Assembly (NCBI GenBank): GCA_024640345.1
Contig: JAHEFD010000027.1
Location: forward strand, 1-36,002
DNA length: 36,002 bases
Direction of reading: 5' to 3'
Source: Woeseiaceae bacterium
Lineage (GTDB): Bacteria > Pseudomonadota > Gammaproteobacteria > Steroidobacterales > Woeseiaceae
Part shown: positions 1-8,587 of the stretch, one piece after another
Layout of the letters: the number at the start of each line of letters is the position of its first letter
How positions within the stretch are numbered: the stretch's first letter is position 1
The notes under the pieces: model-generated
Told to the model about the DNA's origin: nothing
The model's database searches: none
Seen by the model: the letters and a program-made list of their open reading frames with translations, nothing else
Program-made: the position numbers and the translations under genes

Positions 1-1369
1 ATTTCGAAAGCGAACGTCCGAGCAATGCAGAGGCATTATCGTCCGGATCATCGTAAAACGGCCGGTAGTCTTTCATCCACGCGTTGCCATCACTGTCCCT
101 GACCAGCGCTTCCCGAGCCTCGTCTGGAGTTATTTCAAGTCCTGTATGGCTCAGTACGAGATCGACCAGCAAATTCGGATTCGAGTCGGCCTGCCGCAGA
201 ATGTATTGGTAGGACGCACTTTGGTGAAACAGCATTACAAGGGGGGCTGTGTTGGGATAGGTATGGCCCGGCTCATAGATCACTCCGCTATCGAGTGTTT
301 GCGGCGTGATTGGTCCCAGGTTTGCATAGGTAAACGAAAAACCGCCGGAGCCATGATCTCCCGTAACAAGAACGAGTGTGTCCGGATGGTTGCTCTGAAA
401 GTCCAGCCCTTTGCCGATCGCTTCATCGAAATCCAGTACTTCGTGCAACAGGGTTCCCGGGTCGTTTGCATGACCGGCGTAATCGATACGTCCCCCTTCC
501 ACAATCAGGAAAAAACCTTCATCGCGTTGTGACAGCACTTCAATCGCCGCACTGGTCATTTCAGCCAGTGTCGGAACCGAGGTGAGATTCATCTGGCGAC
601 GATCGAGGACATAAGGGAGGTGAGCAGCGGCGAACAAACCCAGGAGTTTTTTCGCGTCACCGGTTGCAGCGCTCAAAGAAGGCGCATCGGAGACAATAGT
701 GAAACCTTGCTCCGCCAGAATTTCGAGCCAGTTCACTTCGTCTTCGCGATTCGACTGGTCATCCAGTTCCGGAGGAATGCCTGGCATTGCTTCAGAAACC
801 CGCATTCCCTGGGGGAGAGCCGCACGGGCCCCTCCGCCCAGGAGTACATCGACGTCACCGTCCTTCAGGAGATCGTCCATCAGTTGCGGCTCGCTGACGT
901 AGCGTGAGCCCTGATGCACGGCAAAGGCAGCGGGAGTGGCATGCGTGATGCGCATGTTCGACACTATCCCGGTCCCGAGTCCGCGTCCATGTGCCCATTC
1001 GACGATGGTCTCGATCGGGTAGCCCTCGTGATCGAGACCCAGGGTTTCGGGCAGCACCGCCTGTCCTGTCGCGAATTGTGTGGCAGCAGCAGCCGAATCG
1101 GTCACGATTCTTTCGTATGGCATTGGCAGCTGGTAACCAGTATTACCTTCGCGCATCAATGACTCGATATTTAGTTCTCGTTTTTGGATAAATTTTCCAT
1201 ATTGAATGCCGAGCGCATTCTGTGATGCACCGAAACCGTCGCCAACAAACAGGATGACATTGCGGGCGCCAGCTGGCGGGTCCTGTGATTCCGGCGCAGG
1301 ACTGCATGCCGCGAGCAACAAAATGCCAAGCAGAGAATGTGCGAATATTGTCGAAGTTCGTGTAAGCAC
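1..1369 (-). CDS. Alkaline phosphatase, lipoprotein (3' end outside window)
   Basis: Phosphate monoesterase of the PhoA-type alkaline phosphatase superfamily, predicted to be lipid-anchored facing the periplasm. I start it at a GTG whose complement lies at 1367-1369, because AGGA sits six bases upstream and a lipobox follows at once (LAAC, Cys22). Asp44 in the VGDG motif is the expected metal ligand and Ser92 in VTDSAAAAT the phosphorylated nucleophile. Further on are EGGRIDYAGHAND and TGDHGSGG, both metal-binding blocks of the family. About 456 codons are visible with no stop; the C-terminus lies left of position 1. It is transcribed away from the DUF6152 gene, so 1370-1537 should hold both promoters; I saw no Pho box there. 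The family is certain from the motifs, but the substrate is unknown. Confidence 0.9.
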   Translation of the reverse strand, partial: MLTRTSTIFAHSLLGILLLAACSPAPESQDPPAGARNVILFVGDGFGASQNALGIQYGKFIQKRELNIESLMREGNTGYQLPMPYERIVTDSAAAATQFATGQAVLPETLGLDHEGYPIETIVEWAHGRGLGTGIVSNMRITHATPAAFAVHQGSRYVSEPQLMDDLLKDGDVDVLLGGGARAALPQGMRVSEAMPGIPPELDDQSNREDEVNWLEILAEQGFTIVSDAPSLSAATGDAKKLLGLFAAAHLPYVLDRRQMNLTSVPTLAEMTSAAIEVLSQRDEGFFLIVEGGRIDYAGHANDPGTLLHEVLDFDEAIGKGLDFQSNHPDTLVLVTGDHGSGGFSFTYANLGPITPQTLDSGVIYEPGHTYPNTAPLVMLFHQSASYQYILRQADSNPNLLVDLVLSHTGLEITPDEAREALVRDSDGNAWMKDYRPFYDDPDDNASALLGRSLSK

Positions 1370-1537
1370 GGGTTTTCCTGGTGTGAGACCGGCAGGCCGG
1401 AGATTCTATCCTAATCAGCCAGAGGGTAGTTATCCTGATGTTCGGAAGCCGTCACCACGGTCTTCCATATCGCGATGACAAGTACGTTCAGTACAGGCAA
1501 AATATTGGGCGATGACTATTTCGCAGGAGACTGGCTT

Positions 1538-2596
1538 TTGATCGGGTCAATACGACATACGTTGCTTGTAATGGTTTGCCTGTTCATCATTCCAGCTGCC
1601 TCATTTGCGCACCATTCAGTTGCCGGGTTTTTCGACCCGGAAAAACCAGTTGAAATCGAGGGTGTGGTCAAGTCCGTCCAGTGGCGAAATCCGCATACGA
1701 TATTTGAAGTGAATGTGACGGATGAGTCCGGAGAGGTCGTAACGTGGCACATTGAGTCGGGAGCCTTGGGTGTTCTGAGATCCAGGGGTCTCGCGCGGGA
1801 ATTCGTGTCGCCGGGAGATCACGTCAGGATAATGGGTGATGCTTCAATCCGGTCAGGCCACGAAATGTTTGCCCGTAATATGCTGCTAAGGGATGGTAAG
1901 GAAGTCATACTGACGGCGGGTTCGCTCCCTTATTTTTCCGAAGAAGGTGCAGGAAAAATACTGGAATCGGAATTTAATGACGAAGTTATCGCCGCAGCGC
2001 GGAAGAGCGCAGAGGGCATTTTCCGGGTCTGGAGTACTGATATAGATGACCGGTCCAGTAACAGGCTGAAAATGTTCGACGGGCGCTATCCATTGCTGGA
2101 TGCAGCGGAGGCCGTTCGCGCCGCTTATGATCCAGGTGATCAATCACTTCGTGGTTGCACAAAATGGACAATGCCTCGACTGATGGCCAATCCGTTGCCA
2201 ATGGAGTTTGTACGGAGCGGAGAGAATATCCTGCAGCGTTTTGAAGAGGACGACAATGTACGGGTCATTCATATGAACAATGAAGACCGGCCATCGTCTC
2301 GGGAAAGAACGACTCTTGGCTATTCGAGAGGTCACTGGGAGGGTGACGTGCTCGTCGTTGAAACCTCTTTGCTCTTACCGGAGCGATTCGATGACCACGG
2401 CACACCGTTCAGCAATGAGTTGGCTCTCAATGAGCGATTTAGACTGAGTGAAGGCGGCGAACGGCTCGATTACACGTTAACAGCGTCGGATCCGAAGACA
2501 TTTGCCGAGCCTGTCGAAAGAAGTCGCCGCTGGGACTGGCGTCCGGAAATAGTTGTGGGTGCGTATAACTGCGAACAGGATCAGGAGTTACGTTGA
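1538..2596 (+). CDS. Exported DUF6152 family protein
   Basis: Unknown function; exported protein of the DUF6152 type. The mature protein begins HHSVAGFFDP and soon has EGVVKSVQWRNPH, the hallmark of this family, where a small beta domain follows the signal peptide. The C-terminal half has the GHWEGDVLVVET pattern often seen in related periplasmic proteins. I place the start at TTG 1538, since AGGAGA lies seven bases upstream and the product then begins with a compact signal peptide ending AASFA before HHS. An ATG at 1475 is in frame but would add 21 residues ahead of the signal peptide and has no ribosome binding site. The protein is 352 residues. The role is not known; neighbours give no pathway. 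Confidence 0.8.
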   Translation: MIGSIRHTLLVMVCLFIIPAASFAHHSVAGFFDPEKPVEIEGVVKSVQWRNPHTIFEVNVTDESGEVVTWHIESGALGVLRSRGLAREFVSPGDHVRIMGDASIRSGHEMFARNMLLRDGKEVILTAGSLPYFSEEGAGKILESEFNDEVIAAARKSAEGIFRVWSTDIDDRSSNRLKMFDGRYPLLDAAEAVRAAYDPGDQSLRGCTKWTMPRLMANPLPMEFVRSGENILQRFEEDDNVRVIHMNNEDRPSSRERTTLGYSRGHWEGDVLVVETSLLLPERFDDHGTPFSNELALNERFRLSEGGERLDYTLTASDPKTFAEPVERSRRWDWRPEIVVGAYNCEQDQELR

Positions 2597-2718
2597 TCTG
2601 GCGATTGATCCGGTTGCCAAGTTGTCGTCGTCGGGTTCTGCCTGCACAATGAATCGTGCCGGGTGTGAAGTCGGCGGAGGCAGAGTCCGAAATGATCGTC
2701 CAGGGAGTGTTCAAAGCA

Positions 2719-3126
2719 ATGTCAAGACTGAGAGCTCAATTGGTGACCCTCATTGCGGTAGCATCGCTCGCTGCCTGTGTCTCACACGATGGAAAATATT
2801 CACCGGCGTGTCAGGCATTTGCAGGGGACAGGATAGAGCTCCGTCAAGGTCAGTTTGTCTGGGAAAAGTTTTCTGATTCGGTGGTGGTCGACAGTTATGG
2901 CACGGTTGTTAACCAGTATCCCGGTTATCCGGTGCGCGGTAACTTCCATACCGAAGGCAGGAAAGTCTCGATGGAATCGAATACCGGGGAGGCTCTGGCA
3001 GAAATGTACCTGGTTCGCCAGGGCGGCCGCCATTATTTGTTAACGAGTGAACAGCACGCAGCCTGGAAAGAGACCGGTCGATTGGCCGATTGTGCGCTGG
3101 CTCTGGGTGAAGAAAGCGGCACCTAG
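2719..3126 (+). CDS. Small lipoprotein, unknown function
   Basis: A 135-residue predicted lipoprotein. The N-terminus has a basic start, a hydrophobic stretch and lipobox SLAAC with Cys20, so it should be anchored in the outer or inner membrane facing the periplasm. The mature part is rich in beta-type pattern (VVVDSYGTVVNQYPGYPVRG) and has two more Cys residues, which may pair. I choose ATG 2719, where the signal peptide has normal length; in-frame ATG codons at 2692 and 2656 would give an overlong leader. It follows the DUF6152 gene by 122 bases on the same strand and is closed by a strong terminator-like hairpin at 3151-3182. I do not recognise a named family. Confidence 0.7.
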   Translation: MSRLRAQLVTLIAVASLAACVSHDGKYSPACQAFAGDRIELRQGQFVWEKFSDSVVVDSYGTVVNQYPGYPVRGNFHTEGRKVSMESNTGEALAEMYLVRQGGRHYLLTSEQHAAWKETGRLADCALALGEESGT

Positions 3127-3150
3127 CCTGCGTCAAATCGTGCCCGAACC

Positions 3151-3182
3151 GGGCCCCACACCCGCGGGTGGCCCCCTTTTTT
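3151..3182 (+). terminator. Rho-independent terminator after the small lipoprotein gene
   Basis: A GC-rich imperfect hairpin (GGGCCCCACACCC pairing with GGGTGGCCCC around a short loop, with a bulge) is followed directly by six T residues at 3177-3182. It starts 24 bases after the stop codon at 3126. Confidence 0.6.
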
Positions 3183-3308
3183 CCAAAAATGAGAACTGGC
3201 GCACACTTCTGTCCGTGAAGTCGTCGATAACCGCCTAGTCGTTCCTTGTTTCGAAATGGTCCCTTTGATTTCCTGAGGCCTTGTTCAGGTCGACAGTGTG
3301 AGCCTCCC

Positions 3309-5288
3309 GTGAAAGCCTTAAATCGTATTATCGCAGGCACATTGCTTGGCATCTGCATGCCCGTTTTTGCTGCTCAGCCAACCAATATTTCCATAGCTCA
3401 TTTTGAGCCGCTACAACGCATGAGTCTGCAGGGCGCAGGCGGTGCGAATTTGCAGAAGTCGACGTCGTCCGGACCGGTTTCGCTCAGATTCGATGCGTTG
3501 GGTAAATCTTTTGACCTGCGACTTGAATCAAACGTGGGCTTTCTGTCAGCAGCATCAAGAAGCGTATTGCCGGACAACATTGGTGTATATCGCGGTCAGT
3601 TGGCGGGCATCGCCAACTCCTGGGCACGCATCGTCGTGTTTGAAGGGTCGCCAAGAGGGTTTGTCTGGGATGGCGATGAGTTGTACACGATAGAGGCGAA
3701 CGGCCGCGAAGCTGCTGATGCAGGTTCACCGGTTATATACCGTCTTTCTGACACGTATATTCAACCCGGCACGATGTCCTGTGGGACCGCATCACTCTCC
3801 GGAAACGGGGCGGACGCTTACGGTAACCTGGTAGGGGAGCTTGGAGCGGTCGTTTCACGGGCCGTCGGTGCCGTGTCGGCGATCGACGTGGGTGCCGTTG
3901 CCGATTTTGAATTTGCGAGCGCAAGGTCCGGTGAGGCTGCGGCCATTGCCGATATCACCGACCGGATGAACCGAGTCGATGGAATCTTCAGCCAGGAAAT
4001 CGGTGTGCAGATCAATGTGCCACTCATCGAGGTTTATGTTGATGCGAACACCGACCCGTTCAGCAATGAGACAGACTCGGGGCTGCTGCTTGTTGAGCTT
4101 CGATCGTATCGGGAGAACACGCCTGCACAGGACGCGCTGGGCCTTACGCATTTGTGGACCGGGCGTGACCTGGACGGATCGACGGTTGGAATTGCTTACA
4201 ACGGGGTGCTGTGCCAATCAGGCCTCGGTGCCGGACTCAGTGAGGGCAACGGGTTGCCGGGATTCGACAGCCTGGTTGCTGCCCACGAAATTGGTCACAA
4301 CTTCGGGGCACCGCACGACGGTGTCGCGGGACTATGCGAATCGGAACCACAAACATACATCATGGCTCCGATGATCAACGGCAGCAGGCAATTCTCGCAA
4401 TGCAGTATTTCGATCATGCAGCAAAGTGTGTCTGAGGCCGCCTGTATCAGTCCATTGCCCACTGTCGACATGTCAGTCTCATTGAGTGGCCAGTCACCGG
4501 CGCTGTTACTCGGTGCAAGTACGGTGCTCAGATTTGACATTCGCAACAATGGATCGCTGCAGGCAACAAATGTGGTGACCGACATTACCATCCCGGCAAA
4601 CCTCACTGTCGATGCTGTAGAGACCACGCTTGGTACCTGTACAGAGGGTGCAGGAATCGTCAATTGTGTACTTGGCGATGTCGCGGGCGTGAGTGCGAAC
4701 ACAATTTCGATAACGACTACCGCGTCAGCGGTTGGTGTCGACACACTGACTGCGACGGTCACCAGTGACGCTGACGAAAGACCTGTCAACAACCAGGAAT
4801 CGTTGCAGGTCACGGTAAATCCGGCAGTGGACCTGATTATAAACAGTCCGCCATCGGTGACCGTTACACTGGACCAGAGCGCAACGATCAATGCTACGCT
4901 GGAAAATCGGGCGGTGCTCGATGCGACAGGAGTAACGCTGAGTATTTCGTTCGGTAATGGAGTGCAGGTCGATAGTGCAAACTGGTCTATCGGATCCTGT
5001 ACTGTGACTGCCCAGCAAGTCGATTGCCAGGCGACAAGTTTTTCCAGTCTTTCCAATGGATCGCTGTCGATCGGGCTGACCGGGCTGGCGGCAGGCGCGC
5101 AAAGCTATAATGCGACCTTGTCATCGATCGAAGCCGACGCTGACCCGGTGAACAACGCCGTCAATGGGACAGTCACTGTTAATGACCCGGCGAAAGAGGA
5201 AAGCGGTGGCGGCGCCACCGACCTGATTTTCTTGTGGCTTTTAAGTGGCATCGCAATGCTCAGAGCGCGGCGACGTTGCCGCGCTTGA
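3309..5288 (+). CDS. Secreted M12-like zinc metalloprotease with DUF11 repeats and GlyGly-CTERM tail
   Basis: Predicted secreted or cell-surface metalloendopeptidase. The start is taken as GTG 3309, which gives a normal signal peptide ending MPVFAAQ; the in-frame ATG at 3246 would put 21 extra residues in front of it. A propeptide-like region leads to the zinc site HEIGHNFGAPH (His326, Glu327, His330, His336), the HExxHxxGxxH pattern of reprolysin-like metzincins, followed by a likely Met-turn (IMAPM). Two tandem beta-sandwich repeats of DUF11 type follow, each with a Cys pair and a D..P.NN ending (about residues 400-630). The tail has a Gly-rich SGGG linker, a hydrophobic helix and an Arg-rich end, as in GlyGly-CTERM proteins cut by rhombosortase. 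Length is 659 residues. No rhombosortase is in the window. Confidence 0.88.
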   Translation: MKALNRIIAGTLLGICMPVFAAQPTNISIAHFEPLQRMSLQGAGGANLQKSTSSGPVSLRFDALGKSFDLRLESNVGFLSAASRSVLPDNIGVYRGQLAGIANSWARIVVFEGSPRGFVWDGDELYTIEANGREAADAGSPVIYRLSDTYIQPGTMSCGTASLSGNGADAYGNLVGELGAVVSRAVGAVSAIDVGAVADFEFASARSGEAAAIADITDRMNRVDGIFSQEIGVQINVPLIEVYVDANTDPFSNETDSGLLLVELRSYRENTPAQDALGLTHLWTGRDLDGSTVGIAYNGVLCQSGLGAGLSEGNGLPGFDSLVAAHEIGHNFGAPHDGVAGLCESEPQTYIMAPMINGSRQFSQCSISIMQQSVSEAACISPLPTVDMSVSLSGQSPALLLGASTVLRFDIRNNGSLQATNVVTDITIPANLTVDAVETTLGTCTEGAGIVNCVLGDVAGVSANTISITTTASAVGVDTLTATVTSDADERPVNNQESLQVTVNPAVDLIINSPPSVTVTLDQSATINATLENRAVLDATGVTLSISFGNGVQVDSANWSIGSCTVTAQQVDCQATSFSSLSNGSLSIGLTGLAAGAQSYNATLSSIEADADPVNNAVNGTVTVNDPAKEESGGGATDLIFLWLLSGIAMLRARRRCRA

Positions 5289-5319
5289 GCTGGCGAACTG
5301 TTCGCGGCGAGGCCGGAGA

Positions 5320-7359
5320 TCAACCCGCTGCCTTGGACGCCTCGTGGTCAACGTTAATCAGGCCCGGAGCAACCGCTGCATAGTGGCTGAAGTCCATGGT
5401 GAAGCTGCCGTCCCCACCGGTCAGGGATTTCAGGCGCGAGTGATAATCCTGGATTTCCTTTAGCGGCACCTGGCCGGACACAATCATTCGGTTGCCGGGC
5501 AGTGCCTCGGTGCCGCTTACCATTCCCCGCATCGACGACAGGTCGCCGGTCACACCGCCGGCACATCGACTTGGAACGGTGACCGACACATCGACGATGG
5601 GCTCCATGACAATCGGTGACGCCTTGGTAATTGCGTCCAGAAAGGCTTTTTTGCCGGCCTGGACAAACGCTATTTCCTTCGAATCGACGGAGTGATGTTT
5701 ACCATCGTAGACGGTCACTTTGATGTCCTGCAACGGATAACCGTAGCTGGCGCCGGACTCCATCACCTGGCGTACGCCGGTTTCAACGGCCGGAATATAC
5801 TGGGATGGAATCGAACCTCCGACGACGGCACTCGCGAATTCGAATCCGGCGCCCCTCGGTAGCGGTTCAATGCGTAAATAGACTTCGCCAAACTGGCCGG
5901 CACCACCAGTCTGCTTTTTGTGCCTGTGGTGGCCTTCCGCTGCCGCAGTAATCGTTTCCCGGTAGGCGATCGATGGCAGGGCGGTTTCCAGGTCCAGGTT
6001 GTACCGATCGGAAATTAGTTCAAGTACGGTACGCAAGTGAAGTTCACCAAGACCGCGTAACACGATTTCGTTCAGCGCGGCATTATGTTCGAGTTGCAGT
6101 GAAGGGTCTTCGGCCTCGACATAGTGCAGGACGTCGGAAGTCTTTTGTGCATCTGAATCTTTCGGTGGTTTGATGGCCAGGCCATACATCGGTCGTGGCA
6201 GGTTAATAGACTTCAGGTGAAAGTGGTCCTCGTCATGGGAATCATGCAATACGGCATCGTAGTAAACCTCGTCAACGCGTGGAATCGCACAGATATCGCC
6301 CGGCACACCTTCCTCTATCTTGCTGTGGTTGTTGCCGTTCAGCTTAAGCAGCTGGTTGACCTTTATTGGTTTGCGCGCGTCGCCAACAAACAACTGGTTG
6401 CCCGGTTTAATCCTGCCCTGGTAAATGCGGCAGACACCCAGTCGACCTTTGAATGGATCGATGTTGATCATGAATACATGGGCGATGGCATGGGCTGACG
6501 GATCCGGTGTGATCACCACTTCCTTTACTTTGTCGCCTTCGCCCTTGAGGAATAAGGGGGGATTACCCTCAAGCGGGTTTGGCATCAGTCTTTCGAAAAT
6601 TTCCAGTAACTCCGGGATCCCGGCGCCGGTTTTTGCCGATACAAAACAGACCGGGACAAGATGGCCTTCGCGAAGCGCTTTCTCGAAGGGATCGTGCAGC
6701 TGCTCGGGCTTAAGCGCCTGACCCTGCTCAAGGTAGAGTTCCATCAGCTCCTCGTCGACTTCGACCACCTGGTCCACGATCTGTGTATGCGCGGTGTCGA
6801 ACGAGCTGAAGGCGGTAGCCGCCCCGGTGGGCCGGAAAAAACAGTCGACTACCCCATTTCCATCCGCAGACGGCAGGTTCAATGGCAGGCATTCAGGGCC
6901 AAACGTCGATTGTATTTTCGACAGTAATTTCTCAAGGTCGATGTCTTCGGCGTCGATCTTGTTCACAATGATCATGCGACAGAGGCGCTGCTTCCGCGCG
7001 GCATCCATCATGCGACGGGCAACGAGTTCGATGCCTTCCTGGGCATTGATAACAATTGCAGCGGTATCAGCAGCGGGCAGCACTGACAGCGCACGACCGA
7101 TGAAGTCCCGGTATCCCGGGGTATCTATCAGGTTAACGTGGATGCCCTTGTGGTCCGTGTGACAAATGCTCGAGTACTGGGAGTGTCCCAGCTGTCGCTC
7201 GCGTGCCGTGAAATCCGATACCGTATCGCCCTGGTCTACCGAGCCAGTGTGCGGGATAGCGTCGCCTGCAAAAAGCAGTGCCTCGGTGAGTTGCGTTTTT
7301 CCTGCATTGCTTGGCCCGGCCAGGCACACATTGCGAATGTCTTCAGAACCATATGGCAT
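5320..7359 (-). CDS. Elongation factor G-like GTPase (EF-G paralogue)
   Basis: Translational GTPase of the EF-G family, 679 residues, with all five EF-G domains in order. The start is the ATG whose complement ends at 7359, with AAGGA upstream; a further upstream in-frame start adds a non-conserved tail. G1 is GPSNAGKT (residues 15-22), unlike the AHIDAGKT of housekeeping EF-G; G3 is DTPGYRDF (79-86) and G4 is NKID (133-136). Tyr83 stands where EF-G and EF-Tu have the GTPase-activating His. Domain IV and V blocks (FEFASAVVGGSIP, RGMVSGTE) are present. This fits the EF-G-like or FusA2 group, whose role is less certain than canonical translocation. No str operon genes are nearby, so this is not the main fusA. 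It is the last of three minus-strand genes. Confidence 0.88.
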   Translation of the reverse strand: MPYGSEDIRNVCLAGPSNAGKTQLTEALLFAGDAIPHTGSVDQGDTVSDFTARERQLGHSQYSSICHTDHKGIHVNLIDTPGYRDFIGRALSVLPAADTAAIVINAQEGIELVARRMMDAARKQRLCRMIIVNKIDAEDIDLEKLLSKIQSTFGPECLPLNLPSADGNGVVDCFFRPTGAATAFSSFDTAHTQIVDQVVEVDEELMELYLEQGQALKPEQLHDPFEKALREGHLVPVCFVSAKTGAGIPELLEIFERLMPNPLEGNPPLFLKGEGDKVKEVVITPDPSAHAIAHVFMINIDPFKGRLGVCRIYQGRIKPGNQLFVGDARKPIKVNQLLKLNGNNHSKIEEGVPGDICAIPRVDEVYYDAVLHDSHDEDHFHLKSINLPRPMYGLAIKPPKDSDAQKTSDVLHYVEAEDPSLQLEHNAALNEIVLRGLGELHLRTVLELISDRYNLDLETALPSIAYRETITAAAEGHHRHKKQTGGAGQFGEVYLRIEPLPRGAGFEFASAVVGGSIPSQYIPAVETGVRQVMESGASYGYPLQDIKVTVYDGKHHSVDSKEIAFVQAGKKAFLDAITKASPIVMEPIVDVSVTVPSRCAGGVTGDLSSMRGMVSGTEALPGNRMIVSGQVPLKEIQDYHSRLKSLTGGDGSFTMDFSHYAAVAPGLINVDHEASKAAG

Positions 7360-7455
7360 TGGTCCATTCCTTTTTAGTGTCTGTTGGTGGAAGCATAGCG
7401 AACCGTTGCCGCTTGTCACATCTCGGTTTCTGCGGACATGTCCGGATTAATCCGG

Positions 7456-7764
7456 CTACTCAGGCGCTGGCTTCAGCAACTTCGATTCAATTTCATACCT
7501 GGATCCGTTCAATGCCTCGAGATTGACTTCCCATAGTTCCTCGTCAGGTACCTCGGTGCGTTCAAGGCCTGGCAGCTCGCGCTCATCGTCGACCTGCAGG
7601 CCCCATACGCGGACGTTGCGAACGCCAACGACCGGGATGCGCCGGCTGTCGAATCGGGCACGCAATTCCGGGTCTACGTGGTCGCCGGACCAGATCGCGT
7701 ATCCGCACTCAACTATCGCTGCCAGATCTCCCGGCATATCGGCATTCTTGTTCCTGTCAGTCAT
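7456..7764 (-). CDS. Small acidic protein, unknown function
   Basis: A 102-residue hydrophilic, acidic protein without a signal peptide or membrane segment, so probably cytoplasmic. The start ATG has an excellent ribosome binding site, AAAGGAG with a seven-base spacer. The middle has a repeated V.GVRNVRVWGLQV pattern suggesting a beta strand, followed by an acidic helix-like end. I do not recognise the family. It lies 96 bases upstream of the EF-G-like gene and 92 bases downstream of the DUF6491 gene, all on the minus strand; a hairpin at 7825-7849 probably separates it from the latter. Confidence 0.7.
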   Translation of the reverse strand: MTDRNKNADMPGDLAAIVECGYAIWSGDHVDPELRARFDSRRIPVVGVRNVRVWGLQVDDERELPGLERTEVPDEELWEVNLEALNGSRYEIESKLLKPAPE

Positions 7765-7824
7765 CGGACCACTCCTTTAGGCTGTGAATATCGAAATACG
7801 CTACGCGGACCGCGGACCCGCAAA

Positions 7825-7849
7825 CCGGTCAAATCAGGCGCCTGACCGG
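7825..7849 (-). terminator. Hairpin downstream of the DUF6491 gene
   Basis: A perfect seven-base inverted repeat (CCGGTCA and TGACCGG, 11-base loop) begins about eight bases past the minus-strand stop at 7857. On the minus strand it is followed by only three T residues, so it is a weak terminator candidate or a processing or operator site. Confidence 0.4.
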
Positions 7850-7856
7850 CCGGATA

Positions 7857-8363
7857 TTAGTTCGATTTCAGCACTTTCCTGATTTCTTTCACCTGTTCGT
7901 CGGTGACCGGCTGAAACTTGCCAAGTGTGCACTGGGTACCGAGTCCCCAGCTGCCGCCCCAATGCCATGGCCAGCGGCTATACCATGGCCAGTCAAACCA
8001 ATCGCTTACCTGAAAACTGTCCAATTCGCAGATTCTCGACCAGTTGGTCGTACTCATGCGAATAACGTCGCCATGGCGAAGATCAGGGCAACGTGCGCGT
8101 AATGTGTTGATCCATTGTTTATTGCCGAGGCCTTCGAAAAGTAAGTGACGATCGTCAAGGGCATGGAAATTATGATATTCCCGTTCGGCAAGGCAGCGTT
8201 TCGCCGCGACTGATTCCGCCGGGCCCCGCGAATCGCTTAGAATTGCAGCGATTTTTGCGTCATTTGCCTGGTCCCGGGTTTCGGTTTCCGGTGAGCTCGC
8301 GCAACCGGCACAAATTAGAAGAACGATATTTGTCGCAATGATTGCAGGGCGCAAAATACTCAC
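7857..8363 (-). CDS. DUF6491 family lipoprotein
   Basis: A 168-residue exported protein, likely a lipoprotein: hydrophobic N-terminus, then Cys in ICAGC. The residue three before the Cys is itself a Cys rather than Leu, so the lipobox is not ideal. The mature region matches the DUF6491 pattern: a Cys in AAKRCLA, a D.RHLLFEG block, W..TL...CPDLR, and a later Cys pair (RICELD and TQCTLG). A Trp-rich stretch (DWPWYSRWPWHWGG) sits between the last two Cys. GAGGAG lies about 11 bases before the ATG. The function of the family is not known. It diverges from the CFA synthase gene, leaving 224 bases of shared regulatory DNA. Confidence 0.75.
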   Translation of the reverse strand: MSILRPAIIATNIVLLICAGCASSPETETRDQANDAKIAAILSDSRGPAESVAAKRCLAEREYHNFHALDDRHLLFEGLGNKQWINTLRARCPDLRHGDVIRMSTTNWSRICELDSFQVSDWFDWPWYSRWPWHWGGSWGLGTQCTLGKFQPVTDEQVKEIRKVLKSN

Positions 8364-8485
8364 GATCGACTCCTCGGCATTCCCGACCAGTACGACGCTA
8401 GCATGGGTTTCAGGGCGGCAATATAGTGGATGTGTGCAAGGAAGCGGCTGGCCCGGTCACCATATTCCAGCGAGGTGTGACTGCA

Positions 8486-8499
8486 TACACTGAAGTGTA
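8486..8499. promoter_or_regulatory. Palindrome in the DUF6491/CFA-synthase divergent region
   Basis: TACACT and AGTGTA form a perfect six-base inverted repeat with a two-base centre, typical in size for a dimeric regulator site. A second inverted repeat, CTGCCA and TGGCAG, lies closer to the CFA gene at 8547-8571. No regulator gene is adjacent, so the binding protein is unknown. Confidence 0.35.
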
Positions 8500-8587
8500 C
8501 AAACCGGTCCCTTTCGGGAAGTCCTGATGGCGATTACCAGGCCTAACTGCCAGACTTGTATCATATGGCAGCGGTGAGGTGCCTCGC

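Noticed and set aside
4295..5056. Minus-strand frame of 253 codons opposite the metalloprotease DUF11 repeats
   Set aside because: Thr/Val/Ser-rich shadow of the repeat-rich gene.
5265..5284. Perfect seven-base GC hairpin at the end of the metalloprotease gene
   Set aside because: It lies inside the coding sequence for the Arg-rich tail and has no T-tract; it probably follows from the codon content.
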